From assembly GCA_900546515.1 (NCBI GenBank), contig URDG01000024.1, forward strand, positions 1-40,029: a stretch of 40,029 nt of DNA, in the 5' to 3' direction. This stretch comes from an uncultured Eubacteriales bacterium. GTDB taxonomy: Bacteria; Bacillota; Clostridia; Oscillospirales; Oscillospiraceae. The translations under genes and the position numbers were made by a program. Position 1 is the first letter of the stretch. Each line of letters starts with the position of its first letter. Below the pieces are notes generated by a model. It had not been told where the DNA came from. It worked only from the letters and a program-made list of their open reading frames with translations, and searched no databases. This document shows positions 21,632 to 29,781 of the stretch, piece after piece.

Positions 21632-23353
21632 TCATTTCTTCAGCCGTGCGGCCAGCGATGCATCAGCCTGGACAAGGAGCGTTTTATACTCGGTGTAGAT
21701 CACCTTTCCCGGCAATGCTCCAGAAGGCTTGCGGACATTGCGCAGCATCGTGTAGTCCACCGGTATCTTGCCGCCCTCGCGCCCCTGCGAATAGTACGCT
21801 GCAAGCGCTGCGGCCTGTTCTATCGTCCTCTCAGGCGGCTCAAGCCCGTCGCAGCGGATTATGACGTGGCTGCCGTGCACCTTCTGGGTGTGCAGCCAAT
21901 AGTCCGTGCGCCGCGCGAGCTTTGTAGTCAGCTCGTCGTTCTGCGCGTTGCTGCGGCCAACGAGTATTTCAAAGCCGTCGTCCGAGACAAATTTCAGCGG
22001 GGCCTGTGCCTTGACGCGCTCAGGCTTTCCGCCTTTTGCCTTTCTGATATATCCGGTCGAAATAAGCTCGCGGCGGATGTCCGATATGTCGCGTTCACTT
22101 TCGGCGCGCTCCAACTCGTCAAGCACGCTGTTTAGATAGTCGAGCTGTTTCTCTCCCTCGTCGACCAGCACTGTAAGGTGCTGCTCGGCGGCCTTGAGCT
22201 TGTTGTACTCCTTATACAGCGCCGCGGCGTTCTGCTGCGGCGTTTTCAGCGGGTCGAGCGCGATCTTCACCACCGGGCAGTCCGGCTCATAGTAATCCTC
22301 GCATTCGAGGCTCCTGTCGCCGCGTTTGAGCCTGTATATATTCGCCGTGACAAGCTCCGCCTGCTTTCTGACCTCTTCCCTGCCTTCGGTGCGCCTGAGC
22401 TCATCATGCTGGCTTGTCAGCTTTCTGCGGAGCCTGTCGCGCAGTGTACGCACCGTCTTTGTTAAATCATGGCTGCGGCGGCGCTGCTGCTCCGCCCGGT
22501 CGCGCGCGCTGTAGAACGCATCCAGCATTTCCGAAAAGCTCCCGAAACGCTCAAGCTGCGCCTGCGCGCCATACTGCGATATTGCCATGAAGCTGAAGTC
22601 GCACGGCTTACCGTCCATACTTATCATATACGGCTCCAGCTCACCGGCAAGCACGCTCTCGGCAAGGGCATCCGCCGCGTCCGCCAGATTTGTATAATCT
22701 CCGCCGCATCTGTGCGCAAGCTCACGCGCGATGAGCGGAGAGAGCCCTGAAAAGTTGTCCATAAGCCATTTGTCGACCTGCAAAGTTCCGTCCGCTGCCG
22801 CTATCATTGCGCGGCGTTCCTCGCCGGGGATACCGAAGAACGGCTTTTTCTCCTGCTTCGGCGGCAGGCGGTATATCATGCCCGGCAGCATACGGCGGAG
22901 TGCATCACCCGCGAAGTCCATGCGGCGCATGCAGTCTATTATGCGCCCGTCAGGGCCGGCGAGGATAACGTTGGAGCTGCGGCCGATAAGCTCAACCACA
23001 AGCTTTTTCTCTGAGCTCACGCCCAGCTCGTCGTGTGTGTCGAGCGTAAAGGTCAGCATGCGCTCGAACGCCGGCTGGTCAACGGACAATATACGCGCGC
23101 CGACGAGGTGCTTGCGCATGAGCATGCAGAACATCGGCGGTTCGGCGGGGTTTTCAAAGCCGCCGTCCGTAATATTCACTCTGGCACTGCCTGTTCCGAC
23201 CGAGATCAGCAGGCGCAGATTCTCGCCCTTTGAGCGCAGCGAAATAAGCAGCATATCCCTCTCAGGCTGCTGCACCTTGTCTATTCTGCCGCCCTCCAGT
23301 CTGTCTCTGAGTTCACTTGTGAGGGCGCTTATCGTCACTGCATCAAGCGGCAT
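21632..23353 (-). CDS. rqcH: NFACT-family ribosome quality control protein RqcH
   Basis: This 573-residue protein binds stalled 50S subunits and recruits tRNA-Ala to add C-terminal alanine tails, the bacterial counterpart of Rqc2. It has an N-terminal NFACT-N domain beginning with Leu-Asp-Ala-Val-Thr-Ile-Ser-Ala-Leu. A central helical and coiled-coil region spans about 270-430. The C-terminal NFACT-R domain includes FEILVGRSNAQNDELT and the Asp-Tyr-Trp-Leu-His-Thr-Gln segment followed by Gly-Ser-His-Val-Ile-Ile. Older annotations call it fibronectin-binding protein. The start is one base after the mrnC stop codon, with GAGGAAGAG in the mrnC end, indicating coupled translation. Confidence 0.93.
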   Translation of the reverse strand: MPLDAVTISALTSELRDRLEGGRIDKVQQPERDMLLISLRSKGENLRLLISVGTGSARVNITDGGFENPAEPPMFCMLMRKHLVGARILSVDQPAFERMLTFTLDTHDELGVSSEKKLVVELIGRSSNVILAGPDGRIIDCMRRMDFAGDALRRMLPGMIYRLPPKQEKKPFFGIPGEERRAMIAAADGTLQVDKWLMDNFSGLSPLIARELAHRCGGDYTNLADAADALAESVLAGELEPYMISMDGKPCDFSFMAISQYGAQAQLERFGSFSEMLDAFYSARDRAEQQRRRSHDLTKTVRTLRDRLRRKLTSQHDELRRTEGREEVRKQAELVTANIYRLKRGDRSLECEDYYEPDCPVVKIALDPLKTPQQNAAALYKEYNKLKAAEQHLTVLVDEGEKQLDYLNSVLDELERAESERDISDIRRELISTGYIRKAKGGKPERVKAQAPLKFVSDDGFEILVGRSNAQNDELTTKLARRTDYWLHTQKVHGSHVIIRCDGLEPPERTIEQAAALAAYYSQGREGGKIPVDYTMLRNVRKPSGALPGKVIYTEYKTLLVQADASLAARLKK

Positions 23354-23354
23354 A

Positions 23355-23759
23355 TCAGTTCTCTTCCTCCATTATTGCTTCAAAAAGCTCGTCGATACGC
23401 TCGCGTTGCCCCTGAAGATAGAGCCAGCCAAAGAGCGCTTCAAGTCCCGTCGCCGAGTGATACTCCGCCTCCGTCGCCTTCTGCGGCACGGAATGTACCT
23501 TGGCGTTGCGGCCGCGTTTGTACACGGCAAGCTCCGCCTCCGTGAGCTTCGGCAGTATTTTCTGCACCGCCGCCGCCTGCGCAGGCGCATTGACGTAGGA
23601 TACCGTCAGACGGTGCAGCTTCTGCACGGCGCTGTGTCCCTGAGTGCAGAGCATCGTGCGCGTCAGCAGCTCGTACACGCCGTCGCCTATATGCGCAAGG
23701 CCGAGCATGCTTATCGCATTGACCTCGTTGAGACTCATATGCGGGGAAAAATAGTCCAT
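23355..23759 (-). CDS. mrnC: Mini-ribonuclease III
   Basis: This 134-residue single-domain RNase III homologue lacks a double-stranded RNA-binding domain. In Bacillus it matures 23S rRNA ends. The catalytic-domain features are Ala-His-Ile-Gly-Asp-Gly-Val-Tyr-Glu (about 22-30), containing the conserved acidic residues, and the second motif Glu-Ala-Leu-Phe-Gly-Trp-Leu-Tyr-Leu near residues 107-115. The start ATG has GGAGG 6-8 bases upstream. It is paired with rqcH, a translation-related partner. In many Firmicutes mrnC lies beside cysS, which is not present here. Confidence 0.92.
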   Translation of the reverse strand: MDYFSPHMSLNEVNAISMLGLAHIGDGVYELLTRTMLCTQGHSAVQKLHRLTVSYVNAPAQAAAVQKILPKLTEAELAVYKRGRNAKVHSVPQKATEAEYHSATGLEALFGWLYLQGQRERIDELFEAIMEEEN

Positions 23760-23885
23760 TATAATCCTCCATGCGGCTCATACCGCACAAACATTCATTA
23801 TATATCCTCACATCCGGAGAAGCCCTGCCGGGCCGGGCGGCTTTCCGCGATCACGGCGTATCTGTCCACGCTGACTTCCTTTTCA

Positions 23886-23911
23886 ATACAAAAGGGCGCT
23901 TTCACGCCCTT
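23886..23911 (-). terminator. Terminator after ftsK
   Basis: On the minus strand AAGGGCG and CGCCCTT (23911-23905 and 23898-23892) form a 7-base-pair stem with a 6-base loop, followed by TTGTATTG. It begins about 10 bases after the ftsK stop codon. Confidence 0.7.
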
Positions 23912-23921
23912 AATGTATGTT

Positions 23922-26732
23922 TCAGTTCTCTTCGTCGTAATCCTGATAGGCATCCTGCGCGCTGTCGCTCATCTCGGCGGCGAGGGTGAGATCATCGTCG
24001 CTCGCAAGGCCGAGTCTGACCTGTATGTCATGCCAGCCCTGATAATCTATAAGCACCTTGCGTGGCTTTGCGCCCTCATACGGCCCAACTATGCCCAGCT
24101 CCTCCATCTGGTCGACTATGCGCGCCGCGCGGGAGTAGCCCAGCTTGACGCGGCGCTGGAGCATGGACACAGAGCAGGACTTTGTCTCCAGTATTGCCTC
24201 TACGGCCTGCGGCAGCATCTCGTCATATCCGCCGCCGATGCCCTCATCCTTTGCGGCCTTGCCGCCGTCAGACGCGGAGCCCTTGTCCTCGGCCGCCTTG
24301 TTCATGAATTCCTCGATCTCGTCGTTCTGCTGGACGTCAGCCGCTCCCTCTTTAATGAACTGAATAACGTCCTCACGCTCTTCATCGGATACATACGCGC
24401 CCTGTATCCTTGTGGGCTTGCCGCAGCCGACTGGCGAAAACAGCATGTCGCCCATACCGACGAGCTTTTCCGCGCCTGTCTGGTCGAGAATGATGCGGCT
24501 TTCGAGCGAGGATGAGACGGCAAACGCAATGCGGGAGGGAATATTGGCCTTCATAAGGCCCGTGATAACATCCGCCGACGGCCGCTGCGTCGCAATAACA
24601 AGGTGCATGCCTGCGGCGCGGCCCATCTGCGCCACGCGGCATATGCTCTCCTCGACCTCTTTTGAAGCTACAAGCATCAGATCCGCCAGCTCGTCTATAA
24701 CTATGACGACGCGCGGCATCGTGGGTTCGCCGTTTGCCTCGCAGTGCTTATTATAGTTTTCCAGATCGCGCACACCGACCTCCGAGAACAGGCGGTAGCG
24801 CTTGAGCATCTCGACAACGGACCACTGCAATGCGCCTGCGGCCTTCTTCGGGTCCGTGACGACCGGGACGTAGAGATGCGGTATGCCGTTATATACGCCG
24901 AGCTCGACCATCTTCGGGTCGATCATAATAAGGCGGACCTCATCGGGACGCGCCTTGTAGAGCAGGCTGAGAATAAGCGAATTCATGCACACGGACTTAC
25001 CGGAACCGGTAGTACCGGCGATAAGCATATGCGGCAGCTTCGCAATGTTGCCGACGACGCACTCGCCGCCGATGTCCTTGCCGAGCGCGAAGCTGAGCTT
25101 TGACTTGGCGTTTATGAACTTCGGCGACTCGATAATATCGCGCAGGTAAACTGTGCTGACTATCTTGTTCGGCACCTCAATGCCGACGGTGGATATTTTG
25201 TCCGGTATAGGCGCGATGCGCACGTTCACGACGCCGAGCGCAAGCGCAAGGTCTCCGGCAAGATTCGTAACTCTCGCAAGCTTCACGCCCTGCTCAAGCT
25301 CAATGTCAAACCTTGTGACCGTGGGGCCGCGCGTGACGCCGGCAATTGAGGCATTTATACCGAAGCTGTGGATAGCGCCCTCGAGGCGCTCCTTATTGAT
25401 GAGTATTTCCTCCCGCGCATCCACGTTCGCCGCTGTACCGGCACGCAGCATGTCTATGGGCGGAAACTCATAGTCCGCGCCGCCGTCCGCCTTTTCGACC
25501 GCCGCCTCGACCTTTTTGGCCTCGGCATTGACCTCGGCGCGGCTGATCTTCTTTTTAGGCGGGTCGCTGATTTCGGTGCTCATGGTCGACGGGCGCATGA
25601 TCTCCTCGACCGTGCTCCTCAGCTCGTCCACATCCACGCCCGCTGCCCGCGCCTCTTCCTCAGCCTTTGACGTCCGGCTTCCGGCAGCCACTGCTTCATC
25701 TGCGAGCTTCGTTTTATCCGCTTTGGCAGACGCCTTGCCGAAGTCTGACATGAAGCCCGACATATCCTCCGGCTCTCCGGAAACGTCGAAGTCGTGATCG
25801 CGTATTATCGTCGCCGGGCGCCGCTTTGCGGTGCGGGACTTGAATTCATCCGGCCTCTCGACCGTGAACGGCTCCGTGGTCTTTGCCCTTGCGTCGGCAA
25901 GCGGGAGCTCATCGTCATCGTCGTCGAGAAGCGGTATATCCATCGGAGAGACCGCTTCCCGCTGTATGCGCTCTATTTTGGCCGGAGCCTTGGCGGGCTT
26001 TGCGGATTTCGCGGGCGCATTGACGCCGAGCGCCGGTGACGCGCTCACGGCAGGCGGCTCATCCCGTCCGGGCTTGTTTTTCACGTACATGGCAGGGTCA
26101 TATTTCACGGCCGCGCGCTCTCTTGCCTTGCCAAAGGCCTTGATAATGCTGCCGTTGAAGCACTTGAACACGAAGAATACCAGCAGCGCCAGCAGTATCG
26201 GCAGCGCACCGTACATGCTGAATGCATTCTCAAGTCCGATAGCGATAAGTCCGCCGATAACACCGCCGCAGGCCATGGCCTGCCCCTGCTCAAAAAGCTG
26301 CGCGATGAGTATCTGTATCTCGGGTGAATCCGTAATTTTGTCGCAGAAGAAGAGCTGACCCAGCGCCGCCACCATGATCGGCACCATGAGCGCCGAAGTG
26401 ACGCGCAGCGCCACGGGCTGCCCCTTATGGAAGCCGAGGATCACCGCCGCCATCAGAAACGCCGGCACCGTGACCCAAAATCCCCAGCCGATCAGTCCCT
26501 TTATGAGATTTGAGAAGAACACGATGAACTTCCCGTCCTCATTATAGTGGCTTATCACGACAAAGACCGCAAGGAACAGGAACACGACCGCCCCAAGCTC
26601 GCGCCTTATCGGCGGGGCTGGCGGTTCCGGCGGGCTTATAGGCTCCGCCGCCTTGCTTTTTGCAGACCTTGTGCCTGTTTTTTTTGTTGAAGCGCTCTTT
26701 TTTGAAGAGTTTGTCTTTTTGCTTTGTGCCAT
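23922..26732 (-). CDS. ftsK: DNA translocase FtsK/SpoIIIE
   Basis: This 936-residue membrane-anchored motor pumps chromosomal DNA through the division or sporulation septum. A Lys/Ser-rich N-terminus is followed by about four membrane helices (46-190). A long acidic and Pro/Ala-rich linker runs to about 415. The RecA-like motor has Walker A GTTGSGKS (573-580) and a Walker B-type VIVIDELADLM about 90 residues on. The C-terminal gamma winged helix (about 865-930) has the KLGYSRAARIVDQME motif that reads KOPS/SRS polarity sequences. AAAGGA lies 9 bases before the ATG. It is the last gene in a tepA-uppP-ftsK run. In B. subtilis tepA is also just upstream of spoIIIE, so this is conserved synteny with uppP inserted. 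Confidence 0.96.
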   Translation of the reverse strand: MAQSKKTNSSKKSASTKKTGTRSAKSKAAEPISPPEPPAPPIRRELGAVVFLFLAVFVVISHYNEDGKFIVFFSNLIKGLIGWGFWVTVPAFLMAAVILGFHKGQPVALRVTSALMVPIMVAALGQLFFCDKITDSPEIQILIAQLFEQGQAMACGGVIGGLIAIGLENAFSMYGALPILLALLVFFVFKCFNGSIIKAFGKARERAAVKYDPAMYVKNKPGRDEPPAVSASPALGVNAPAKSAKPAKAPAKIERIQREAVSPMDIPLLDDDDDELPLADARAKTTEPFTVERPDEFKSRTAKRRPATIIRDHDFDVSGEPEDMSGFMSDFGKASAKADKTKLADEAVAAGSRTSKAEEEARAAGVDVDELRSTVEEIMRPSTMSTEISDPPKKKISRAEVNAEAKKVEAAVEKADGGADYEFPPIDMLRAGTAANVDAREEILINKERLEGAIHSFGINASIAGVTRGPTVTRFDIELEQGVKLARVTNLAGDLALALGVVNVRIAPIPDKISTVGIEVPNKIVSTVYLRDIIESPKFINAKSKLSFALGKDIGGECVVGNIAKLPHMLIAGTTGSGKSVCMNSLILSLLYKARPDEVRLIMIDPKMVELGVYNGIPHLYVPVVTDPKKAAGALQWSVVEMLKRYRLFSEVGVRDLENYNKHCEANGEPTMPRVVIVIDELADLMLVASKEVEESICRVAQMGRAAGMHLVIATQRPSADVITGLMKANIPSRIAFAVSSSLESRIILDQTGAEKLVGMGDMLFSPVGCGKPTRIQGAYVSDEEREDVIQFIKEGAADVQQNDEIEEFMNKAAEDKGSASDGGKAAKDEGIGGGYDEMLPQAVEAILETKSCSVSMLQRRVKLGYSRAARIVDQMEELGIVGPYEGAKPRKVLIDYQGWHDIQVRLGLASDDDLTLAAEMSDSAQDAYQDYDEEN

Positions 26733-26768
26733 TGAATGAATCCTTTCTCAGGTTATGCTGAAGCAGCG

Positions 26769-27602
26769 TCAGAAGATCATCGTCAGTATCATGGACAGCA
26801 CGCCCATGACCCAGCAGTAATATGCAAAGCCGCCGAACCTGCCCTTCTCCGCTATACGCCTGAGAAGGCTTATCGACGCGATGCCGGCCACCATTGCGAC
26901 TACCATGCCTATGAGATATGCCGGGACGTTCGCAATATCAACGCCCTCCTTGAAAGCATCGACCAGACTTATGATGTTTGCGCCGAGCACGGCGGGAATT
27001 GAGAGCAGAAACGAGAATTTCACGGCAAATTTCCGGTCAAGCCCGGTCGCTATTCCGGCCGTGATCGTGGTGCCGGAACGCGAAAGGCCGGGTATCGTTG
27101 CAACGCACTGGCAAAGCCCGATTATAAGAGCGTCTGATATCGTCATATTCGTCTCCGTCTTTGTGCCGCGCTTCATTTTATCGGAAACATAGAGCATGCA
27201 GCCCGTGAGCACCAGCGCGATGCCGATGAAAATATTGTGATAATACAGCGTCTCGATCATCTTATGTACCGGAAGGATGAGCACGAGCGGCAGCGTCGCC
27301 ATGACGATCATGATGAACATGCGCGCGCCCGGATAGTGCCGCTGTCTCTGCCCGGCGAGCGGGCCGACGTTGACAAAGCCCAGCACCTCATTGAACATCT
27401 GCACGATGTCCTGCCAGTAGACGACGCATATCGACGCAAGCGTGCCGAGATGCAGCAGTACGTCAAACAGCATATGTCCTTCATCCGTCGACGTAAGATC
27501 AAAAAGATTATTAAGTATCGAGAGATGCCCTGAGCTTGAGATCGGTAAGAACTCCGTTATGCCCTGCACCAGCCCCAGAATTATTGCGTTCCATATGGAC
27601 AT
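26769..27602 (-). CDS. uppP: Undecaprenyl-diphosphatase
   Basis: This 277-residue polytopic membrane enzyme dephosphorylates undecaprenyl pyrophosphate to recycle the lipid carrier of peptidoglycan synthesis, and overproduction gives bacitracin resistance. The two signature motifs are the N-terminal GITEFLPISSSGH (14-26, with Glu17 and His26) and PGLSRSGTTI in the second repeat. About eight hydrophobic segments are visible. The frame extends 8 codons upstream, but the ATG at 27602 is selected by a GGGGG site 8 bases before it and by the family's usual start. A candidate promoter lies between tepA and this gene. It is followed by ftsK 36 bases downstream. Confidence 0.95.
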   Translation of the reverse strand: MSIWNAIILGLVQGITEFLPISSSGHLSILNNLFDLTSTDEGHMLFDVLLHLGTLASICVVYWQDIVQMFNEVLGFVNVGPLAGQRQRHYPGARMFIMIVMATLPLVLILPVHKMIETLYYHNIFIGIALVLTGCMLYVSDKMKRGTKTETNMTISDALIIGLCQCVATIPGLSRSGTTITAGIATGLDRKFAVKFSFLLSIPAVLGANIISLVDAFKEGVDIANVPAYLIGMVVAMVAGIASISLLRRIAEKGRFGGFAYYCWVMGVLSMILTMIF

Positions 27603-27629
27603 GCGATATACCCCCATGGTAAACATACT

Positions 27630-27657
27630 TTATTAGTTTATCACAATTTTATGTAAA
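27630..27657 (-). promoter_or_regulatory. Candidate promoter of uppP-ftsK
   Basis: On the minus strand TTTACA (27657-27652) and TAATAA (27635-27630) are separated by 16 bases. An alternative pairing is TTGTGC with TAAACT and 17 bases. Both lie 30-60 bases before the uppP start. Confidence 0.45.
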
Positions 27658-27672
27658 GCACAAGGGTTCAAG

Positions 27673-27711
27673 AACGGCAGGCGCAGGAAAAAATTCACTG
27701 CGTCTGCCGTT
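27673..27711 (-). other. Hairpin spanning the end of tepA
   Basis: AACGGCAG-x-CGCAG (minus 27711-27698) pairs with its complement (27686-27673), giving 13 of 14 pairs with an 11-base loop that holds the tepA stop codon. No U-run follows, so it is at most a partial terminator. Confidence 0.4.
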
Positions 27712-28336
27712 CATCCCTGTCTATCTCCCGGTGCAGATACTCCAGCGCGTCCGAAAGCGTACCGAGCGAGTCGATAAGACCGAGGCTGACCGCCTCTTCT
27801 CCGTAGATCACGCTGCCGATGTCGTTTGCCAGCTCATCGGTATTCGTCATGAGCCGGAGATACTCTTCCCGGCTGACATGCGAATGTTCCGTCACGAAGC
27901 CGACTATGCGCTCCTGTATGCGGGCAAAATAATTATACGTCTGCGGCACGCCGATCACAACGCCGTTGAGCCGCACAGGATGTATCGTCATTGCGGCAGA
28001 GCTTGCGATCATGCTGTGCTTTGCCGCGACAGCCAGCGGCACGCCGATTGAGTGCCCGCCGCCGAGCACAAGCGAGACCGTCGGCTTTTTCATGCCCGCA
28101 ATAAGCTCCGCTATCGCAAGCCCGGCCTCCACATCGCCGCCCATCGTGTTGAGCAGGATCAGCAGCCCTTTTATCTCCGGCGACTCCTCAATGGCTGCGA
28201 TAAGAGGCAGAACGTGTTCATATTTCGTGGCCTTTGCGTCGTCGGGCAGGAGCTGATGTCCCTCGATCTGGCCGACTATCGTGAGACACTGTATCGTTCC
28301 GGCCTTCGCCGCTGAAAATTCCTTTACCTCGTCCAA
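27695..28336 (-). CDS. tepA: ClpP-like translocation-enhancing protein TepA
   Basis: This protein of about 213 residues belongs to the ClpP/SppA-like crotonase-fold serine protease superfamily. It resembles B. subtilis TepA (YmfB), reported to help protein translocation. Key segments are Leu-Asn-Thr-Met-Gly-Gly-Asp-Val-Glu-Ala-Gly, the putative nucleophile in Gly-Gly-His-Ser-Ile-Gly, and Met-Thr-Ile-His-Pro-Val-Arg with the putative catalytic His. A TTG start at 28336 is preferred because GAGGTGA lies 6 bases before it. A GTG at 28345 would itself be part of that ribosome binding site. The site lies in the stem of the terminator of the upstream aminopeptidase gene. The neighbourhood with ftsK matches the tepA-spoIIIE order of Bacillus. 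Confidence 0.87.
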   Translation of the reverse strand: MDEVKEFSAAKAGTIQCLTIVGQIEGHQLLPDDAKATKYEHVLPLIAAIEESPEIKGLLILLNTMGGDVEAGLAIAELIAGMKKPTVSLVLGGGHSIGVPLAVAAKHSMIASSAAMTIHPVRLNGVVIGVPQTYNYFARIQERIVGFVTEHSHVSREEYLRLMTNTDELANDIGSVIYGEEAVSLGLIDSLGTLSDALEYLHREIDRDERQTQ

Positions 28337-28379
28337 AAAAATCACCTCACGGGCTTATTATGCCCATGAGGTGATTTTT
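28337..28379. terminator. Terminator hairpin that sequesters the tepA ribosome binding site
   Basis: Arms 28337-28354 and 28362-28379 form an 18-base-pair stem with one wobble pair and a 7-base loop. A/T tracts at both ends make it a terminator in both directions. The 3' arm on the minus strand contains GAGGTGA, the only plausible tepA ribosome binding site. Confidence 0.88.
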
Positions 28380-28395
28380 AATCAGACCATACGGT

Positions 28396-29781
28396 TCACT
28401 TTTTGTCGTTGTAGGCAACGAGCACGCCCTTGTAGGTCATATAGCAGTCGAGCTTTGCGACGACTTCAAACGGGGCGTGCATGCTCAGCACGGGAACGCC
28501 TGCGTCGATAGTGTCGATATTGCGGTTGCCCATGAACTTTGCAATGGTGCCGCCGCCGCCCTGATCGACCTTGCCGAGTTCGGCAAGCTGCCAGATAACG
28601 TTGTTTTCAGCATACAGGCGGCGCAGATACGCCACGATCTCTGCGGAAGCGTCATTAGTGCCGGATTTGCCGCGCGCGCCGGTGAACTTGCATATACCCA
28701 TACCGTAGTTGATCTTCGCGTCGCTGCGCTTCTCGGAGACCTCGGGATAGAGCGGATCGTAGGCGTTGCAGACGTCGGCGGAAAGGCAGAAGCTGTTTTC
28801 AAAGCAGTGTCTGAGTTCGACGCCCTGGGACTGGCAGAGATCCGCCATGAAGCAGTCAAACGCGGCGCTCTGCATGCCGGTCACGCCGTCGGAGCCGGTC
28901 TCCTCTTTGTCGGCAAGGATGCATACGCAGGTGCGCTCCGGGTCCTCGGTGTCAAATATCGCGCGCAGCTCAGCATAGGCGCAGACCCTGTCGTCATGGC
29001 CGTAGCCGCCGATGAGTGAGCGGTCAAGTCCTATCTCGCACACGTCGAACGCCGGGACCGCGGCGAGCTCCGCAGAGAGGAAATCCTCTTCGGTGATGCC
29101 GTACATATCGTTGAGAATGCTCAGCACCGCGAGCTTCACCCTGTCCTTGCCGTTGTCGGCATAGGGCGTGCTGCCGATGAGAATATTGAGTCCCTCGCCG
29201 GTGAAGCCCTCGGACATGGTTTTCTTCATCTGGTCTGCGGCGAGATGCGGCAGGAGATCGGTAATGACAAACTTCGGCTCGCCCGGCTCCCGGCCGATCG
29301 TGATATTGATGACGTCGCCGTTTTTCAGAGCAACCGCGCCGTGCAGCTCAAGCGGGATCGTGACCCACTGGTACTTCTTGATGCCGCCGTAATAGTGCGT
29401 TTTGAAAAAGCACATCTCGTCGGACTCATACATGGTGACCTGCTTGAGGTCGAGGCGCGGGGAATCGACATGCGCGCCGGCGATCACAGCGCCCTCGCTC
29501 AGGGGCTTTTTGCCGATAACGGCCAGCATGAGCGCCTTGCCGCGGTTGTTCTTGTATATCTTCATACCGGGGACAAGCTCCATATCGGCTCTGTACTCGA
29601 CAAAGCCCAGCTCCTCGGCCTGCGCAATGGCGTTTGCGACAGCCTCGCGCTCCATGCGGGAGTTGTCAAGAAAGTCCATGTAGCCTGCGCAGTACTCCTC
29701 GACCTTTATGCGCTCGGCAGTGTCAATGAGATCGTAACCGTTCTTCTGTTCATAAAAAAGCTTTTCACGAAGTTCGCTCAT
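28396..29781 (-). CDS. M18-family aspartyl/amino-peptidase
   Basis: This 461-residue cytosolic zinc aminopeptidase removes N-terminal residues from peptides. Metal-binding and catalytic elements of the M18 family are visible: His104 and Asp106 in AGAHVDSPR, Asp263/Asp264 in GYGHDDR, the Glu pair 293/294 in DKEETGSDG, and a C-terminal His in SMHAPFEV. The length is normal. The ATG overlaps the stop codon of the Sua5-CoaE gene (ATGA), and GGAGG lies inside the upstream coding end, so translation is coupled. It is the last gene of the prfA operon before a strong terminator. Specificity for acidic or neutral residues cannot be told from the sequence. Confidence 0.93.
   Translation of the reverse strand: MSELREKLFYEQKNGYDLIDTAERIKVEEYCAGYMDFLDNSRMEREAVANAIAQAEELGFVEYRADMELVPGMKIYKNNRGKALMLAVIGKKPLSEGAVIAGAHVDSPRLDLKQVTMYESDEMCFFKTHYYGGIKKYQWVTIPLELHGAVALKNGDVINITIGREPGEPKFVITDLLPHLAADQMKKTMSEGFTGEGLNILIGSTPYADNGKDRVKLAVLSILNDMYGITEEDFLSAELAAVPAFDVCEIGLDRSLIGGYGHDDRVCAYAELRAIFDTEDPERTCVCILADKEETGSDGVTGMQSAAFDCFMADLCQSQGVELRHCFENSFCLSADVCNAYDPLYPEVSEKRSDAKINYGMGICKFTGARGKSGTNDASAEIVAYLRRLYAENNVIWQLAELGKVDQGGGGTIAKFMGNRNIDTIDAGVPVLSMHAPFEVVAKLDCYMTYKGVLVAYNDKK

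Noticed and set aside
23778..23869. Two mini-ORFs (23 and 6 codons, overlapping as TAATG) upstream of mrnC with ribosome binding sites
   Set aside because: They could form a leader peptide, but there is no run of a single amino acid, no attenuator hairpin and no family. Chance is equally likely.
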